Assembly: GCF_003664125.1 (NCBI RefSeq)
Contig: NZ_RCCP01000001.1
Location: 1,240,001 to 1,304,000, forward strand
Direction of reading: 5' to 3'
Source of the DNA: Planococcus citreus
Lineage (GTDB): Bacteria; Bacillota; Bacilli; Bacillales_A; Planococcaceae
DNA: 64,000 nt
Shown here in pieces: positions 1-8,848 of the stretch (position 1 is the first letter of the stretch; each line of letters begins with the position of its first letter). The notes beneath the pieces were generated by a model. The model worked only from the letters and a program-made list of their open reading frames with translations, had not been told where the DNA came from and ran no database searches. Both the position numbers and the translations under genes were made by a program.

Positions 1-444
1 CGAACGGCGAAGCGCCTGTGGGAATACGATTCGCTGCATCGTCTGCTTGCGGTTCATCCCGAGAGACATACTCGCTTCGCGCTGCCCTGGGTCCACGCCT
101 TGGATGGCTCCGCGGAAAATCTCCGCAATGTAGGCACCGTTATGAACACCTAGGGCAATAGCGCCGGCCCAGAAATTCGACATCGTATAGATTTCCACGA
201 TACCGAAGTACAGGAACATGATCTGTACGATCAACGGTGTTCCGCGAATAACTGTAATGTAGATATTGGCGATCCACTGCAAAATCTTGGATCCAGAAAT
301 TTTCATTAAGGCAAATACCAGGCCGATGACTGTCCCTAAAATGACACCAATCGCCGTCAGCTGAAGCGTAACGACTGTAGCTTCAAGGAAGCCCGGATAT
401 GTCCGCATAAATACTTCAAAAACTGTCCCGAATAATTCAAACAT
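1..444 (-). CDS. Amino-acid ABC transporter permease (HisM/GlnP type), 3' end cut by window
   Basis: Membrane permease of a polar-amino-acid ABC importer. The visible 148 codons start at ATG 444-442 behind a GAAGGGAGA ribosome binding site. They show hydrophobic N-terminal helices and, near the window edge, the EAA loop (EASMSLGMNRKQTMQRIVFPQA) that contacts the ATPase in this family. It lies 31 bp downstream of the lipoprotein gene at 476-1315 in the same direction, so the two form a binding protein-permease pair. The ATPase gene presumably lies beyond the left edge. The amino-acid specificity cannot be read from this fragment. The family call is firm; the C-terminus is missing only because the window ends. 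Confidence 0.9.
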   Translation of the reverse strand, partial: MFELFGTVFEVFMRTYPGFLEATVVTLQLTAIGVILGTVIGLVFALMKISGSKILQWIANIYITVIRGTPLIVQIMFLYFGIVEIYTMSNFWAGAIALGVHNGAYIAEIFRGAIQGVDPGQREASMSLGMNRKQTMQRIVFPQALRRS

Positions 445-475
445 AGTCGAATCTCCCTTCTATTCCCAGCTGTGT

Positions 476-1315
476 TTAATTGAGAATTTCGACGCCTTCA
501 AGATCGACATCAAGGAGATCACGTCCGAACCATTTTTCCGAAATCTCTGCGTAAGTTCCATCTTCGATGATTGCCGCTAACGCTTCGTTGATTGCAGCGA
601 GCAATTCCTCATCTTCAGGGCGTACAGCGACAGCTGCTTGCTCGATCCAAAGCGGGTCGCCGACCATTTCGATTTCAAGCCCTGCATTTTGTGCTTCAAA
701 GCCGACGACGTCTGCCGTGATAACGGCATCCAAGCGGCCTTCAACCGTCAAATCCTGCAAAGCGACAACGTCACTATTATAGTATTGGATATCATCTGTG
801 TATTTTTGTGCTGCCGTATCATACGTACTTTGCCCGACGACGCCGATTGTCGCGCCTTCAAGGTCTTCTTCCGACTGGATTTCCGTATTGCCTTCGCGTA
901 CGAAGATAACCCCGCCTGAGTAATAGTATGGATCCGAGAAGGCAACTTGTTCTTCACGCTCTTCCGTAATGGCCATCGATCCCAAAATTGCATCGAAACG
1001 GTTGGTCGTCAATCCTTGGATGATCGTTTCCCAAGGCGTCGTGATTGGATTTGGTTCAAGTCCCATTTCCTCTGCGATAGCATTGCCGATTTCGATATCG
1101 AAGCCGGTCAAATCGCCGCCTTCCTCGTAGTTGAACGGCTTGTACAACCCACTTGATGCAGTTGTGAACTTACCTTCTTCTACCAGGTTCAAATCGCTTC
1201 CTGCCGCTCCTTCGCTTGATCCTTCCGAGCCGGTGGTTGAGTCGTCCGATCCACAAGCTGCCAAAAGCATGCCTGCTGTTAAAATTACCCCTGCTGTTGT
1301 AAATTTTTTATTCAT
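476..1315 (-). CDS. Amino-acid ABC transporter substrate-binding lipoprotein (SBP family 3)
   Basis: Extracellular lipoprotein that captures an amino acid for the adjacent permease. I use the start at 1315 (MNKKFTTAG) rather than an upstream in-frame ATG, because it has an AAGGGGAGAGC ribosome binding site and begins directly with the signal peptide. The lipobox LLAAC puts the lipidated Cys near residue 21, followed by a Ser/Gly/Glu-rich linker. The body has the family 3 features: SGLYKPFNY strand, GFDIEIGNAIAEEMG, ITEEREEQVAFSDPYY, and GVVGQSTYD at the start of the second lobe. Length (279 aa) is usual. The ligand is unknown; cystine, glutamine and arginine binders all share this fold. Confidence 0.9.
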   Translation of the reverse strand: MNKKFTTAGVILTAGMLLAACGSDDSTTGSEGSSEGAAGSDLNLVEEGKFTTASSGLYKPFNYEEGGDLTGFDIEIGNAIAEEMGLEPNPITTPWETIIQGLTTNRFDAILGSMAITEEREEQVAFSDPYYYSGGVIFVREGNTEIQSEEDLEGATIGVVGQSTYDTAAQKYTDDIQYYNSDVVALQDLTVEGRLDAVITADVVGFEAQNAGLEIEMVGDPLWIEQAAVAVRPEDEELLAAINEALAAIIEDGTYAEISEKWFGRDLLDVDLEGVEILN

Positions 1316-1388
1316 ATTGCTCTCCCCTTTTCGTTTATGTTTGACCAAAACGCCGGAGCGATTCGGGACGTGCCTGCGATGGGTGATA

Positions 1389-2234
1389 TTATATGAAGAT
1401 GTCCTGGTCCGTGTAAGCCGCTTCGAGCTGTGCTAGCTTTTCCTTCACTTTTGCATGTTCCTTGACATAAACAAAGCGCATGACAGAAGTCAGTAAGGCA
1501 TGGACCGCTGTGTAGGAATCGATGTTCAGATTCGCATTCACGGAAACGGTCAGAACGATATCTGCGCTCTTCGCGGCGGGTGAATCCTCACTATCGGTTA
1601 AGACGATGACTTCCGCACCTTTGCGTTTCGCTTGCTCTAAGGTGCCCATCAAGGTACGCGTATAGCGCGGAAACGCGAAAGCGATGACCGTATCGTTTGG
1701 CCCAAGCTCAGCCATCTGCCCATAGTAAACGGCAGTTCCAGGCTGCATCATCGCTGTATTTCCGAGCGCACTGCCGAGCCACCCGCCAAACCATTCAGCT
1801 AAGCCGAAATCAAAGAAATTGCCTGTGACATAACGCTGCCCAGATTTGCTGATGCGGTCGACCACTTGCAATAAATTTTCTTCATTGATTGTTTGCTTGA
1901 GCTTCAGGATGCTGGTGATGTCTGCATCGAGCAGGTTTTCAAGAAACGACTGGTCCGTAGTAACAGGCCGTTCCTGTTGTGCATTGTCCAGCCGTTCCTC
2001 TGCCAACTTTCGTTGAAGCGTATGCTGAAACTCTGTATACCCCCTGTAGCCGAGCTTCTGTGTCCACCTGATGACGGTCGACTCGCTGACCTGCACCCGC
2101 CTTCCCACTTCCAATGCAGGCGAAAAAGCGATGAAAATCGGTTCGCGGAAAAAGAGGTCTGCAATCTTTTTTTGCCCGGAACTGAATTCTTTATAAGAAG
2201 TTGACACATTTCGCATTAAATCCTGCATATTCAT
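1389..2234 (-). CDS. MurR/RpiR family transcriptional regulator (HTH_6 + SIS)
   Basis: DNA-binding regulator of 281 aa. Residues 1-80 form the RpiR helix-turn-helix (VSESTVIRWTQKLGYRGYTEFQ), and roughly residues 125-260 form a SIS domain (VIAFAFPRYTRTLMGTLEQAKRKGAEVIVLTDSEDSPAAKSADIVLTV), which usually senses a phosphosugar. It lies 73 bp upstream of, and in line with, the amino-acid importer genes, so it probably controls them. That is a slightly unusual partner for a SIS regulator. The start could be Met1 or Met3 (6 bp apart). No terminator is obvious between this gene and the lipoprotein gene. Confidence 0.88.
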   Translation of the reverse strand: MNMQDLMRNVSTSYKEFSSGQKKIADLFFREPIFIAFSPALEVGRRVQVSESTVIRWTQKLGYRGYTEFQHTLQRKLAEERLDNAQQERPVTTDQSFLENLLDADITSILKLKQTINEENLLQVVDRISKSGQRYVTGNFFDFGLAEWFGGWLGSALGNTAMMQPGTAVYYGQMAELGPNDTVIAFAFPRYTRTLMGTLEQAKRKGAEVIVLTDSEDSPAAKSADIVLTVSVNANLNIDSYTAVHALLTSVMRFVYVKEHAKVKEKLAQLEAAYTDQDIFI

Positions 2235-2454
2235 TCCCCCATCGCAAGAACACGCTTAGTTGCTTGTCACTTAGTATATACTTTTGCAGGATTCCCTGCA
2301 ATATTTTACTGAAAATTCTGCTAGCGTTTATGACATTTTCCTCATAAATATACCGTCATGCCAACTATCACAGCAAAAAAACGCAATGCAAAAAAGTTTC
2401 ACCATTTCGCTAACAGAGCGCCCCGTCCTTTTCTTTCGCCTTTTCCAGCTATTG

Positions 2455-2474
2455 TTGTACACTATTTGTATAAC
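2455..2474 (+). promoter_or_regulatory. Putative CarH operator in front of the plus-strand carotenoid operon
   Basis: Two direct half-sites TTGTAC (2455) and TTGTAT (2466) lie exactly 11 bp apart, the second continuing to TTGTATAAC. The site ends 22 bp before the GTG start of the first carotenoid gene. The same arrangement precedes the crtN operon, the CarH-like regulator gene and the RND pump gene. CarH proteins studied elsewhere bind tandem repeats of about this spacing, so I infer an operator that overlaps the promoter. Confidence 0.7.
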
Positions 2475-2496
2475 TAATTTAGATGAGGTGCTGCTC

Positions 2497-3249
2497 GTGA
2501 AATGGGAAGATCGGATTTTTAAGTTATTCATTTTTTGGTATATCTGCGGTGTTATCTTGCTGGGTTTTGATTTATTGCCATCTTGGCTGGAATGGGCCAA
2601 CGCCTTCTTCTTGATCCTTGCGGGATCCCTCGGCTTCCTTTATTTATGGCGGCGATTCGGCCCTGCAATCGGCGGGTCGATCGGCGTACTCATTTTCTTT
2701 TCGACCTTTATCGTCGAATGGGCTGGCGCCGACAGCGGCTTCTTGTTCGGCTCTTATGACTATACCGACCGCTTCGCCCCGAATGTCTTCGGCGTGCCAA
2801 TCGCAATCGGGTTCGCTTGGCTCATGGTCATGGCGACAAGCCATGTCATCGCGCGCTGGATCGTGCCAGGCGGCGGCTTTCTTTATGCAGCCACCGGAGG
2901 CATTGCAGCGGTCATCATTGACTTGATCATCGATCCGGTCGCCTATAAAGTGAAAGGCTATTGGTTATGGGAAGATACAGGTTTCTACTATGATATTCCG
3001 TGGACCAATTTCACCGGCTGGTTTATCGTAGCGTTCACCCTTCACCTTATACTCGATGCCGCCTTCAAAAAGCAAAGGCTTAAAGTGTCAGCCGGCCAGG
3101 CCGAAAAGCGCATGGCTCTGTTGTATGTGTTGATGATCGCCTTGTTCGTGCTGCTCGGGTTGATCAACGGATTATGGCTCGCAGCCTTCCTGACCTCCGT
3201 CCTGACGGCCGCGATCGTCGCCCTAGCATGGAAGAGGCGGCCGCAATGA
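2497..3249 (+). CDS. Carotenoid biosynthesis protein, CruF/DUF422-like membrane protein
   Basis: Integral membrane protein of 250 aa. It resembles the CruF/bisanhydrobacterioruberin hydratase group (DUF422), which hydrates the psi end of acyclic carotenoids. I chose GTG 2497 because GAGGTG lies 6 bp upstream and the protein then opens with KWEDRIFKLF before the first helix; the longer open frame upstream is not protein-like. About seven hydrophobic segments are visible, with motifs GSYDYTDRFAP and DLIIDPVAYKVKGYWLWED, whose acidic residues are typical of the family. It is first in an operon with acyltransferase, glycosyltransferase and desaturase genes, joined by 4-bp overlaps. The exact reaction in a C30 pathway is inferred. 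Confidence 0.75.
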   Translation: MKWEDRIFKLFIFWYICGVILLGFDLLPSWLEWANAFFLILAGSLGFLYLWRRFGPAIGGSIGVLIFFSTFIVEWAGADSGFLFGSYDYTDRFAPNVFGVPIAIGFAWLMVMATSHVIARWIVPGGGFLYAATGGIAAVIIDLIIDPVAYKVKGYWLWEDTGFYYDIPWTNFTGWFIVAFTLHLILDAAFKKQRLKVSAGQAEKRMALLYVLMIALFVLLGLINGLWLAAFLTSVLTAAIVALAWKRRPQ

Positions 3250-3923
3250 TCCAGGCGAAAAAATCGACGCTCTTTGAACGCGCATTCGCCCTGTATTTAA
3301 TGCCATCGATCCATCGTTCTTTTTCCCATTTATACGGCCGGAACATCCGCCCGCCTAAAGGGCCGGCGTTGATCATTTCAAATCACAGCTCCTGGTGGGA
3401 CGGATTATTGTTCTTCTTTTTAAACCGGCGCGTCTGGAACTTGGACGTCCATATCATGATGCACGAACACGGACTAAAGGAATTTCCTTTTTTCCGCCGG
3501 CTTGGCGCCTTTTCAATCGACCGCAGCAATCCGAAAGATATTTTGGCTTCGCTGCGCTATGCCGAGAATTTATTGAAACAAGGCAAAACAGTCATCCTGT
3601 TTCCGCAAGGCGATGAATATCATTTGGAGACGCGCCCGCTGGAATTTCATACAGGCCTCCTGTATTTGATGGAGAAATGTCCGGAGATTCCACTCGTCCC
3701 GGTACGCTTTTATTATTCAATGCGCCGTAAAAAACATCCCGAAGTGTGGATCGACCAAGGCGACAGCCTGACACTTGATGACATCCCTGCCGGTACAAGA
3801 AACGAACGGACCTTATGGCTGCAGGAACGGGAAACCGCTGCGCTTGATCAATTAAAAAAAGAAGTGCTAAACGAGAATTACGGAGAATTCCAGGAGATGT
3901 TGAAAAGGAGGCGCAAATCATGA
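3246..3923 (+). CDS. Lysophospholipid-type acyltransferase (PlsC family), probable carotenoid tailoring acyltransferase
   Basis: A 225-aa acyltransferase of the glycerol-phosphate acyltransferase fold. The catalytic HX4D motif is visible as NHSSWWDG (about residue 43), and a second block FPQGDEY replaces the common FPEGTRS. The start at 3246 overlaps the preceding stop as ATGA; an in-frame ATG 18 bp upstream is possible. Its place between the CruF-like gene and the glycosyltransferase suggests it esterifies the glycosylated carotenoid with a fatty acid, the role of CrtO in staphyloxanthin synthesis. By sequence family it is PlsC-like rather than clearly CrtO, so the substrate is inferred from context. 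Confidence 0.75.
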   Translation: MIQAKKSTLFERAFALYLMPSIHRSFSHLYGRNIRPPKGPALIISNHSSWWDGLLFFFLNRRVWNLDVHIMMHEHGLKEFPFFRRLGAFSIDRSNPKDILASLRYAENLLKQGKTVILFPQGDEYHLETRPLEFHTGLLYLMEKCPEIPLVPVRFYYSMRRKKHPEVWIDQGDSLTLDDIPAGTRNERTLWLQERETAALDQLKKEVLNENYGEFQEMLKRRRKS

Positions 3924-5023
3924 TCACGGCTTTGATCGTCATCCATATCGCCTTTTTCTTGTGGATTGTCTTCAATCGCCTGTTCCTGCCGGCACTGCCT
4001 AAACAGCCACTAATGAAAACAGAACCGCTCGTGTCCATTCTCGTGCCTATGCGCAACGAAGAACGCAACGTGCCGACGATTGTCCGTTCATTAAAAGAAA
4101 CCGACTGGGAAAAAGCCGAATTCATCCTTTTGAATGACCAGTCGACTGATGGCACTCAAGCGGCGCTCGACCAGGAAATTGCGGGCGACAAGCGCTTCAC
4201 TGTCCTGCAAGGCGTCGAACTGCCTGCCGGGTGGATCGGCAAAGTCCATGCCTGCCATCAATTGCAAAAACACGCTTCAGGCGATTACTTATTCTTCGTC
4301 GATGCCGATGTCCGCTTCCGCAAGCAGGCGGTGCGGCAGACACTCGGCTTGATGGAAAAACGGCGTGCTGCCCTATTGTCCGGATTCCCTGCTTTTGAAG
4401 TGCCGGTGTTCTTGAGTAAATTACTCGTGCCGATGCTTCATTTCGTCATTCTATTCCACTTGCCGCTAGCGCTGGCGAATTACGCGAAATTCCCGGCGGC
4501 CACCGCGGCAAACGGCATGTGGATGGCATTTGAACGAAAAGCCTACGAGTCAATCGGCGGGCATGAAGCCGTGCGCACGTCGCTCGTCGAGGATGTACAT
4601 ATTGCACGCACTTTGAAACAAGCAGGCCACAAAGTACTGCTTGCCAATATCACCGCTTCGGTCAAATGCCGGATGTACGAAACGCCAGCCGAAGTATGGG
4701 AAGGTTTCTTGAAGAATAGCTACACTGGCATCGGGCGCTCGCCGTTGATCGCCATCCTTCTGACCTTGTTTTACAGCGTCTTTTACATCTTCCCTCTATT
4801 TCTAGCCGCAGCCGGCCTCGTAACAGCCAACTGGATCTGGCTCGCGCCATACGCGCTGACTGTTTTGCAGCGCTGGTATGTCGACATGGTAACCAATCAG
4901 CGCTGGTATTTGGCGTTTCTTATTCCACTGCAAGCAGCAGCCATGCTTGCAGTCATGCTTACGGCCATGAAAAAATCGTTGAAAAATGAGCCCTATACAT
5001 GGAAAGGCAGGCATTATTCATGA
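3920..5023 (+). CDS. crtQ: Glycosyltransferase family 2, CrtQ-like carotenoid glycosyltransferase
   Basis: A 367-aa membrane-associated glycosyltransferase. An N-terminal hydrophobic helix (LIVIHIAFFLWIVF) is followed by the GT2 domain with VSILVPMRNEERNV, LNDQSTDGT, the metal-binding DVD in FFVDADVRF and EDVHIARTLKQAGHKV. Two or three C-terminal membrane helices follow (LLTLFYSVFYIFPLF and others). This order matches 4,4'-diaponeurosporenoate glycosyltransferase CrtQ. Start and stop overlap both neighbours as ATGA, so translation is probably coupled. The natural substrate in Planococcus-type bacteria is likely a C30 apo-lycopenoate; that is inference from known pigments of the group. Confidence 0.82.
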   Translation: MITALIVIHIAFFLWIVFNRLFLPALPKQPLMKTEPLVSILVPMRNEERNVPTIVRSLKETDWEKAEFILLNDQSTDGTQAALDQEIAGDKRFTVLQGVELPAGWIGKVHACHQLQKHASGDYLFFVDADVRFRKQAVRQTLGLMEKRRAALLSGFPAFEVPVFLSKLLVPMLHFVILFHLPLALANYAKFPAATAANGMWMAFERKAYESIGGHEAVRTSLVEDVHIARTLKQAGHKVLLANITASVKCRMYETPAEVWEGFLKNSYTGIGRSPLIAILLTLFYSVFYIFPLFLAAAGLVTANWIWLAPYALTVLQRWYVDMVTNQRWYLAFLIPLQAAAMLAVMLTAMKKSLKNEPYTWKGRHYS

Positions 5024-6504
5024 AACGATCACATATCGCCATCGTCGGCGGCGGGCTTGGCGGCTTGTCTGCTGCGATTACGCTCGCAAACGCGGGGATG
5101 CGCGTCAGCCTATTCGAGAAAAACAGCCATTTCGGCGGCAAGTTGATGCCTGTCGAACTTGGCAGCTACCGGTTCGATTTTGGGCCGAACACCATCACGA
5201 TGCCCCACATCTTCCGCCAAGTCATCGAACAAACCGGACGCGACCCTGATGAGTATTTTCAACTTGAAAAACTCGCTGTCCATACGCGCAACCATTTTTC
5301 AGACGGCAGCCACATCGACTTTACGGCAGACCGCGGCGAAATGATCCGCCAGCTCGAAACGCTGGATCCCTTTGCCGCCAGTAAATACGATGCGTTCTTG
5401 GCTGAAGTCGCGCGTCTGTATCGTTCATCCGAGCAATATTTCTTTCCGCTGAGCTTTCAATCGTTCCGGGATTATCTTTCCCCATCTCTCGGAGTGGCCA
5501 TGCTGAAGGTGCGCCCGCTTGAATCGATGGACCATTTTTTCAGCCGCTACTTCAAGCACGAAGGATTGCGCCAGGCAGTCGGTCGCTACGCTACTTATAT
5601 CGGGTCATCACCTTATAAAGCCCCTGCCACGTTTGCGATGATCGCCCACCTTGAACTTTCTCAAGGCGTCTTTTACGCAAAAAGCGGAAACGTGTCGATT
5701 GCACAGGGCTTTGCAACGGTCGCAGCGGAATGCGGCGTGGAAATGCATCCCGAGACAGCAGTCACCCGCATTTTGACAGAACAAGGAGAAGCATGCGGTG
5801 TGGAGCTCGCGGATGGCGAACGGATTGCCGCTGACGCCGTCATCTTGAACGGTGATTTGTTGTCGGCCTTTCCTGAGTTAGTAGCTGAAGCTGAGCGTCC
5901 GTCTTTCCGGGATGCGAAGCGTGACCGGTTCGAGCCGTCGATTTCTGCTTTTGTCATCACGGCAGGGCTAGATGTCCGCTTACCGGAACTGAAGCATCAT
6001 AATGTTTTCTTTTCAGCCGATTATCCACGGGAGTTCCGTGAATTATTTGCTGACAAACAATACAGCGGCGAGCCGACCATCTACATCAGCAACTCATCCC
6101 ATTCGGACCCATCCGTTTCGCCGCTTGGGGACAACTTGTTCATTCTCATCAATGCCCCCGCCCTTACAGCGCAAGGTGATTTGCAGATTGACCCGCAGCA
6201 ATACAAAGAACGAATTTATGATTTATTGGAACATTATGGAATAAAGATACGCGACCACCTGCAGGAAGAACGGATCTTCACTCCTGAATTCATCCGCGAT
6301 ACGTTCGGTTCTCATCGTGGGGCTTTGTACGGGCCGTCATCCAATCACCCTAAAGACGCCTTTTTGCGTCCTTCGAATGCAAGCCGCGACATCAAGGGGC
6401 TGTTCTTCGTCGGCGGAAGCGTCCACCCCGGTGGCGGCTCCCCGATGGTTACGTTGAGCGGCTTGAATGTGGCGCGGCGCTTGATCGAAAGTTATTCATC
6501 TTAA
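5020..6504 (+). CDS. crtP: CrtP-like carotenoid oxidase (4,4'-diaponeurosporene oxygenase type; crtNb)
   Basis: FAD-dependent oxidase of 494 aa in the phytoene-desaturase superfamily. Start 5020 (MKRSHIAIVGGG) overlaps the preceding stop as ATGA; the longer frame from 4999 is less likely. Dinucleotide-binding GGGLGGLSAA lies at residues 10-19 and FEKNSHFGGK follows. Compared from memory with the Staphylococcus aureus enzymes it fits CrtP better than CrtN: FDFGPNTITMPHIF, HHNVFFSADY, FTPEFIRDTFGSHRGALYG, and the C-terminal FVGGSVHPGGGSPMVTLSG. It should oxidise the terminal methyl group of the C30 chain. It is last in the plus-strand carotenoid operon and ends 8 bp before a strong terminator. 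Confidence 0.82.
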   Translation: MKRSHIAIVGGGLGGLSAAITLANAGMRVSLFEKNSHFGGKLMPVELGSYRFDFGPNTITMPHIFRQVIEQTGRDPDEYFQLEKLAVHTRNHFSDGSHIDFTADRGEMIRQLETLDPFAASKYDAFLAEVARLYRSSEQYFFPLSFQSFRDYLSPSLGVAMLKVRPLESMDHFFSRYFKHEGLRQAVGRYATYIGSSPYKAPATFAMIAHLELSQGVFYAKSGNVSIAQGFATVAAECGVEMHPETAVTRILTEQGEACGVELADGERIAADAVILNGDLLSAFPELVAEAERPSFRDAKRDRFEPSISAFVITAGLDVRLPELKHHNVFFSADYPREFRELFADKQYSGEPTIYISNSSHSDPSVSPLGDNLFILINAPALTAQGDLQIDPQQYKERIYDLLEHYGIKIRDHLQEERIFTPEFIRDTFGSHRGALYGPSSNHPKDAFLRPSNASRDIKGLFFVGGSVHPGGGSPMVTLSGLNVARRLIESYSS

Positions 6505-6511
6505 AATAACC

Positions 6512-6562
6512 AAAAAAAGCTGTTTCCATCCGCCACAACTGGCGGATGAAAACAGCTTTTTC
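6512..6562. terminator. Bidirectional terminator between the two carotenoid operons
   Basis: A long hairpin (arms about 6514-6534 and 6541-6561, loop ACAACT) is bounded by A-runs on the left and T-runs on the right. It can therefore end transcription of both the plus-strand operon (stop 6504) and the converging crtM operon (stop 6567). Confidence 0.9.
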
Positions 6563-6566
6563 TATT

Positions 6567-7400
6567 TTATAAGCATTGCAATATGGACTGCTTGGAATCG
6601 TCCGTAACGTAATGCTTTTCGTGAAATACCGTATATTCTTTCGAGCGGATCGTCGACAGGATTTCCCGGTAGACAAGCGCGGCGCCTTTGACCGGCACGC
6701 GGGAAGACAACGGATAATCATTGATCGTTTCAAATGCGCGGTCATAATGGAATTCCGCTATGCTGGCAAGTTCTTCCCACACTTGGATGAACGATTCCGA
6801 CACTGTGCCGCTTCCTAGCGCTTCCTCTGCAAGGCCGTATTTGCGCATGATGTCCTGTGGCAAATAGATACGGTCCATCGACAAGTCTTCACCGATATCA
6901 CGGAGGATATTGGTGATTTGCATGGCGTAGCCAAGCGAAATCGCGCCGTCTTTCAACAGGGCCGTACGCCCAGGTGCGAGTATCGGCAACAGCATCAGGC
7001 CGACCGTGCTCGCGACATGATAGCTATAATCCAATAACTCATCGAGTGTACGGTAGCGGTTGATCGTCAAATCCATTTCCTGCCCTTTGATCAATCCGTA
7101 AAACGCGCTCGCGTCCATATCATAGCTTTCAAAAACGTCTTCGAGCGCCAGCCACATCGGATCGTTCCATTGAATTGAACCTGCTAGAAATTCGTCGAAG
7201 TCTTTTCGGAACGCTTTCAGCTCAGGTTCAGGATGGCTGCCCTCATCGACGATATCGTCCACTTTCCGGCAGAAGGCGTACACCGCCCATACGGCTTTGC
7301 GCTTTTCTTTCGGTAATAGGGAAAATGCTTTATAAAAGCTCTTTGAATTATCGGCGATAATGCGTTCGCAATAGCTATAGGCTTGCTTCAATTCCATCAT
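6567..7400 (-). CDS. crtM: 4,4'-diapophytoene synthase (squalene/phytoene synthase family)
   Basis: Condenses two farnesyl diphosphates into the C30 carotenoid backbone, the first committed step. The protein is 277 aa. It has the SKSFYKAF start of the family at about residue 19, the first Asp-rich motif DDIVDE (48-53) and the second motif NILRDIGED, with YLPQD after it. Start 7400 is the first of two adjacent ATGs and overlaps the upstream gene's TGA in the usual 4-bp manner, with AAAGGGG as ribosome binding site; the long upstream frame is a shadow of the desaturase gene. It is third in the minus-strand operon. Confidence 0.93.
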   Translation of the reverse strand: MMELKQAYSYCERIIADNSKSFYKAFSLLPKEKRKAVWAVYAFCRKVDDIVDEGSHPEPELKAFRKDFDEFLAGSIQWNDPMWLALEDVFESYDMDASAFYGLIKGQEMDLTINRYRTLDELLDYSYHVASTVGLMLLPILAPGRTALLKDGAISLGYAMQITNILRDIGEDLSMDRIYLPQDIMRKYGLAEEALGSGTVSESFIQVWEELASIAEFHYDRAFETINDYPLSSRVPVKGAALVYREILSTIRSKEYTVFHEKHYVTDDSKQSILQCL

Positions 7401-8848
7401 GAACCGCCCCTTTCTTTCAAATCGCTGTGGATTCTGTCGGCCAGCAATTTCGCTCCTTGCATGACAATCGGTATGCCGCCGCCCGGATGGACGGAAGCTC
7501 CCACTGCATACAAATTGTCCGTGTCGTCCGGTTTGATCTGTGGGCGGAAAACTCCGGATTGCCGCAATGTCGGGCCGATTCCGAAGCTGCCTCCCTTGAA
7601 CAAGCCAAACGCTTCTGCATCTTTCGGTGTGCGCACGTCCATCCATTCAATTGACTCCCGGATGCCCGGAAACGACAATGTCTCCATCCGGTCCAAAATA
7701 CGCCCGATCCACTGTTCGTCATTTTTCCAGTCGATTTCTGTGCCTGAAGGAACCGGCACGAGTACATAAAGCACCGATTTGCCTTCAGGAGCCAGGGTAT
7801 CGTCAATGACAGAAGGATGGAATGTGTAAAATGCCGGATTTTCCGTTTTCTGTCCTCTGACAAACACATCTTCCATATGTTCTTTATAATCATCACCGAT
7901 AAAGAATTGATGGACATTTACGTCTTCATAGACCTTGTCCAACCCGAAATACAGCAGCACACAGCCGGAAGAAGGCGTGTATTCTTTCTGTTTCTTCATC
8001 GGCGCTAATTGGTTGATTCCGGGGAAATCCCCGTTATAGACGATCGCATCATAAGGATCGACGCCCGTTTCAGTTTCAACTGCTGTCGCACGGCCATCTT
8101 TTTTCACCACGCGTTTGACAGCCGTGTCCAGCCGGATCTCAGTGCCGCGGCTGCGCAACTCCCGCTCCATGACAGGGATGATACTCGCATAGCCGCCTTT
8201 CACATAGTAAACCCCGTGCTCATGCTCACTGAACGGTACAAGTGAATACATAGCCGGCGCACGGTAAGGATCCCCACCGATATATAACGCCTGAAGGGAA
8301 TACGCCAGTTGCAATCGTTCGTCCTTGAAATAATTCTCCATTAGCTGATGGACAGATTGTTGTGGTTTCAGCTTCATCAAATTGCGGATATTGCGGAATG
8401 TCCAAAAATCCGCTTTGCGGACAAAATCATGTTCGAGAAAAGCGGGCTTGCCAATATCAAAGCGCTTCTGCCCTTCATCCATAAAGCGGATAAATCCAGC
8501 TTTGTCTTCCGGGAACTGCTCTTTGACTTCCTGCAATTGCCGTTCGCGCCCAGGGTATTTTGTATATACTTTCCCATCTGTGAAACGGATTGTATAAAGC
8601 GGGTCGCATAGTAATAATTCGATGCTTTCGGGATCGATTCCTGCTTGCGCGAACAAATCGCGGAACATTTCCGGCAGCAAGACGATGGTCGGGCCTTCAT
8701 CGATTCGGAAGCCGTCCCGTTCCACAAACGCCATTCTGCCGCCGAGCTTGTGTTCTTTTTCGTAAATGGTGACATCATAGCCGAGCTTTGTTAAATACAG
8801 CGCGCCCATCAAGCCCCCGACACCGCCTCCGATCATGGCTATTTTCAT
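7397..8848 (-). CDS. Diapophytoene desaturase paralog (second crtN-type gene)
   Basis: FAD-dependent desaturase of 483 aa. MKIAMIGGGVGGL opens the protein, and GPTIVLLPEMF, GGDPYRAPAMYS, APEGKSVLYVLVPVP and the C-terminal AVGASVHPGGGIPIV are characteristic. The start at 8848 has GGAGGG 6 bp upstream and overlaps the preceding stop as ATGA. Overall wording is nearer S. aureus CrtN than CrtP, as it also is for the gene immediately upstream. Together with the crtP-like gene this makes three desaturase-type enzymes in the locus (comparable to crtNa/crtNb/crtNc schemes in Halobacillus and Planococcus). Whether it extends desaturation or performs another end-group oxidation cannot be decided here. 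Confidence 0.8.
   Translation of the reverse strand: MKIAMIGGGVGGLMGALYLTKLGYDVTIYEKEHKLGGRMAFVERDGFRIDEGPTIVLLPEMFRDLFAQAGIDPESIELLLCDPLYTIRFTDGKVYTKYPGRERQLQEVKEQFPEDKAGFIRFMDEGQKRFDIGKPAFLEHDFVRKADFWTFRNIRNLMKLKPQQSVHQLMENYFKDERLQLAYSLQALYIGGDPYRAPAMYSLVPFSEHEHGVYYVKGGYASIIPVMERELRSRGTEIRLDTAVKRVVKKDGRATAVETETGVDPYDAIVYNGDFPGINQLAPMKKQKEYTPSSGCVLLYFGLDKVYEDVNVHQFFIGDDYKEHMEDVFVRGQKTENPAFYTFHPSVIDDTLAPEGKSVLYVLVPVPSGTEIDWKNDEQWIGRILDRMETLSFPGIRESIEWMDVRTPKDAEAFGLFKGGSFGIGPTLRQSGVFRPQIKPDDTDNLYAVGASVHPGGGIPIVMQGAKLLADRIHSDLKERGGS

Noticed and set aside
3592-4155. 187-codon antisense frame across the acyltransferase/glycosyltransferase genes
   Set aside because: Shadow of two well-supported genes; composition is unlike a protein and it has no start signals.
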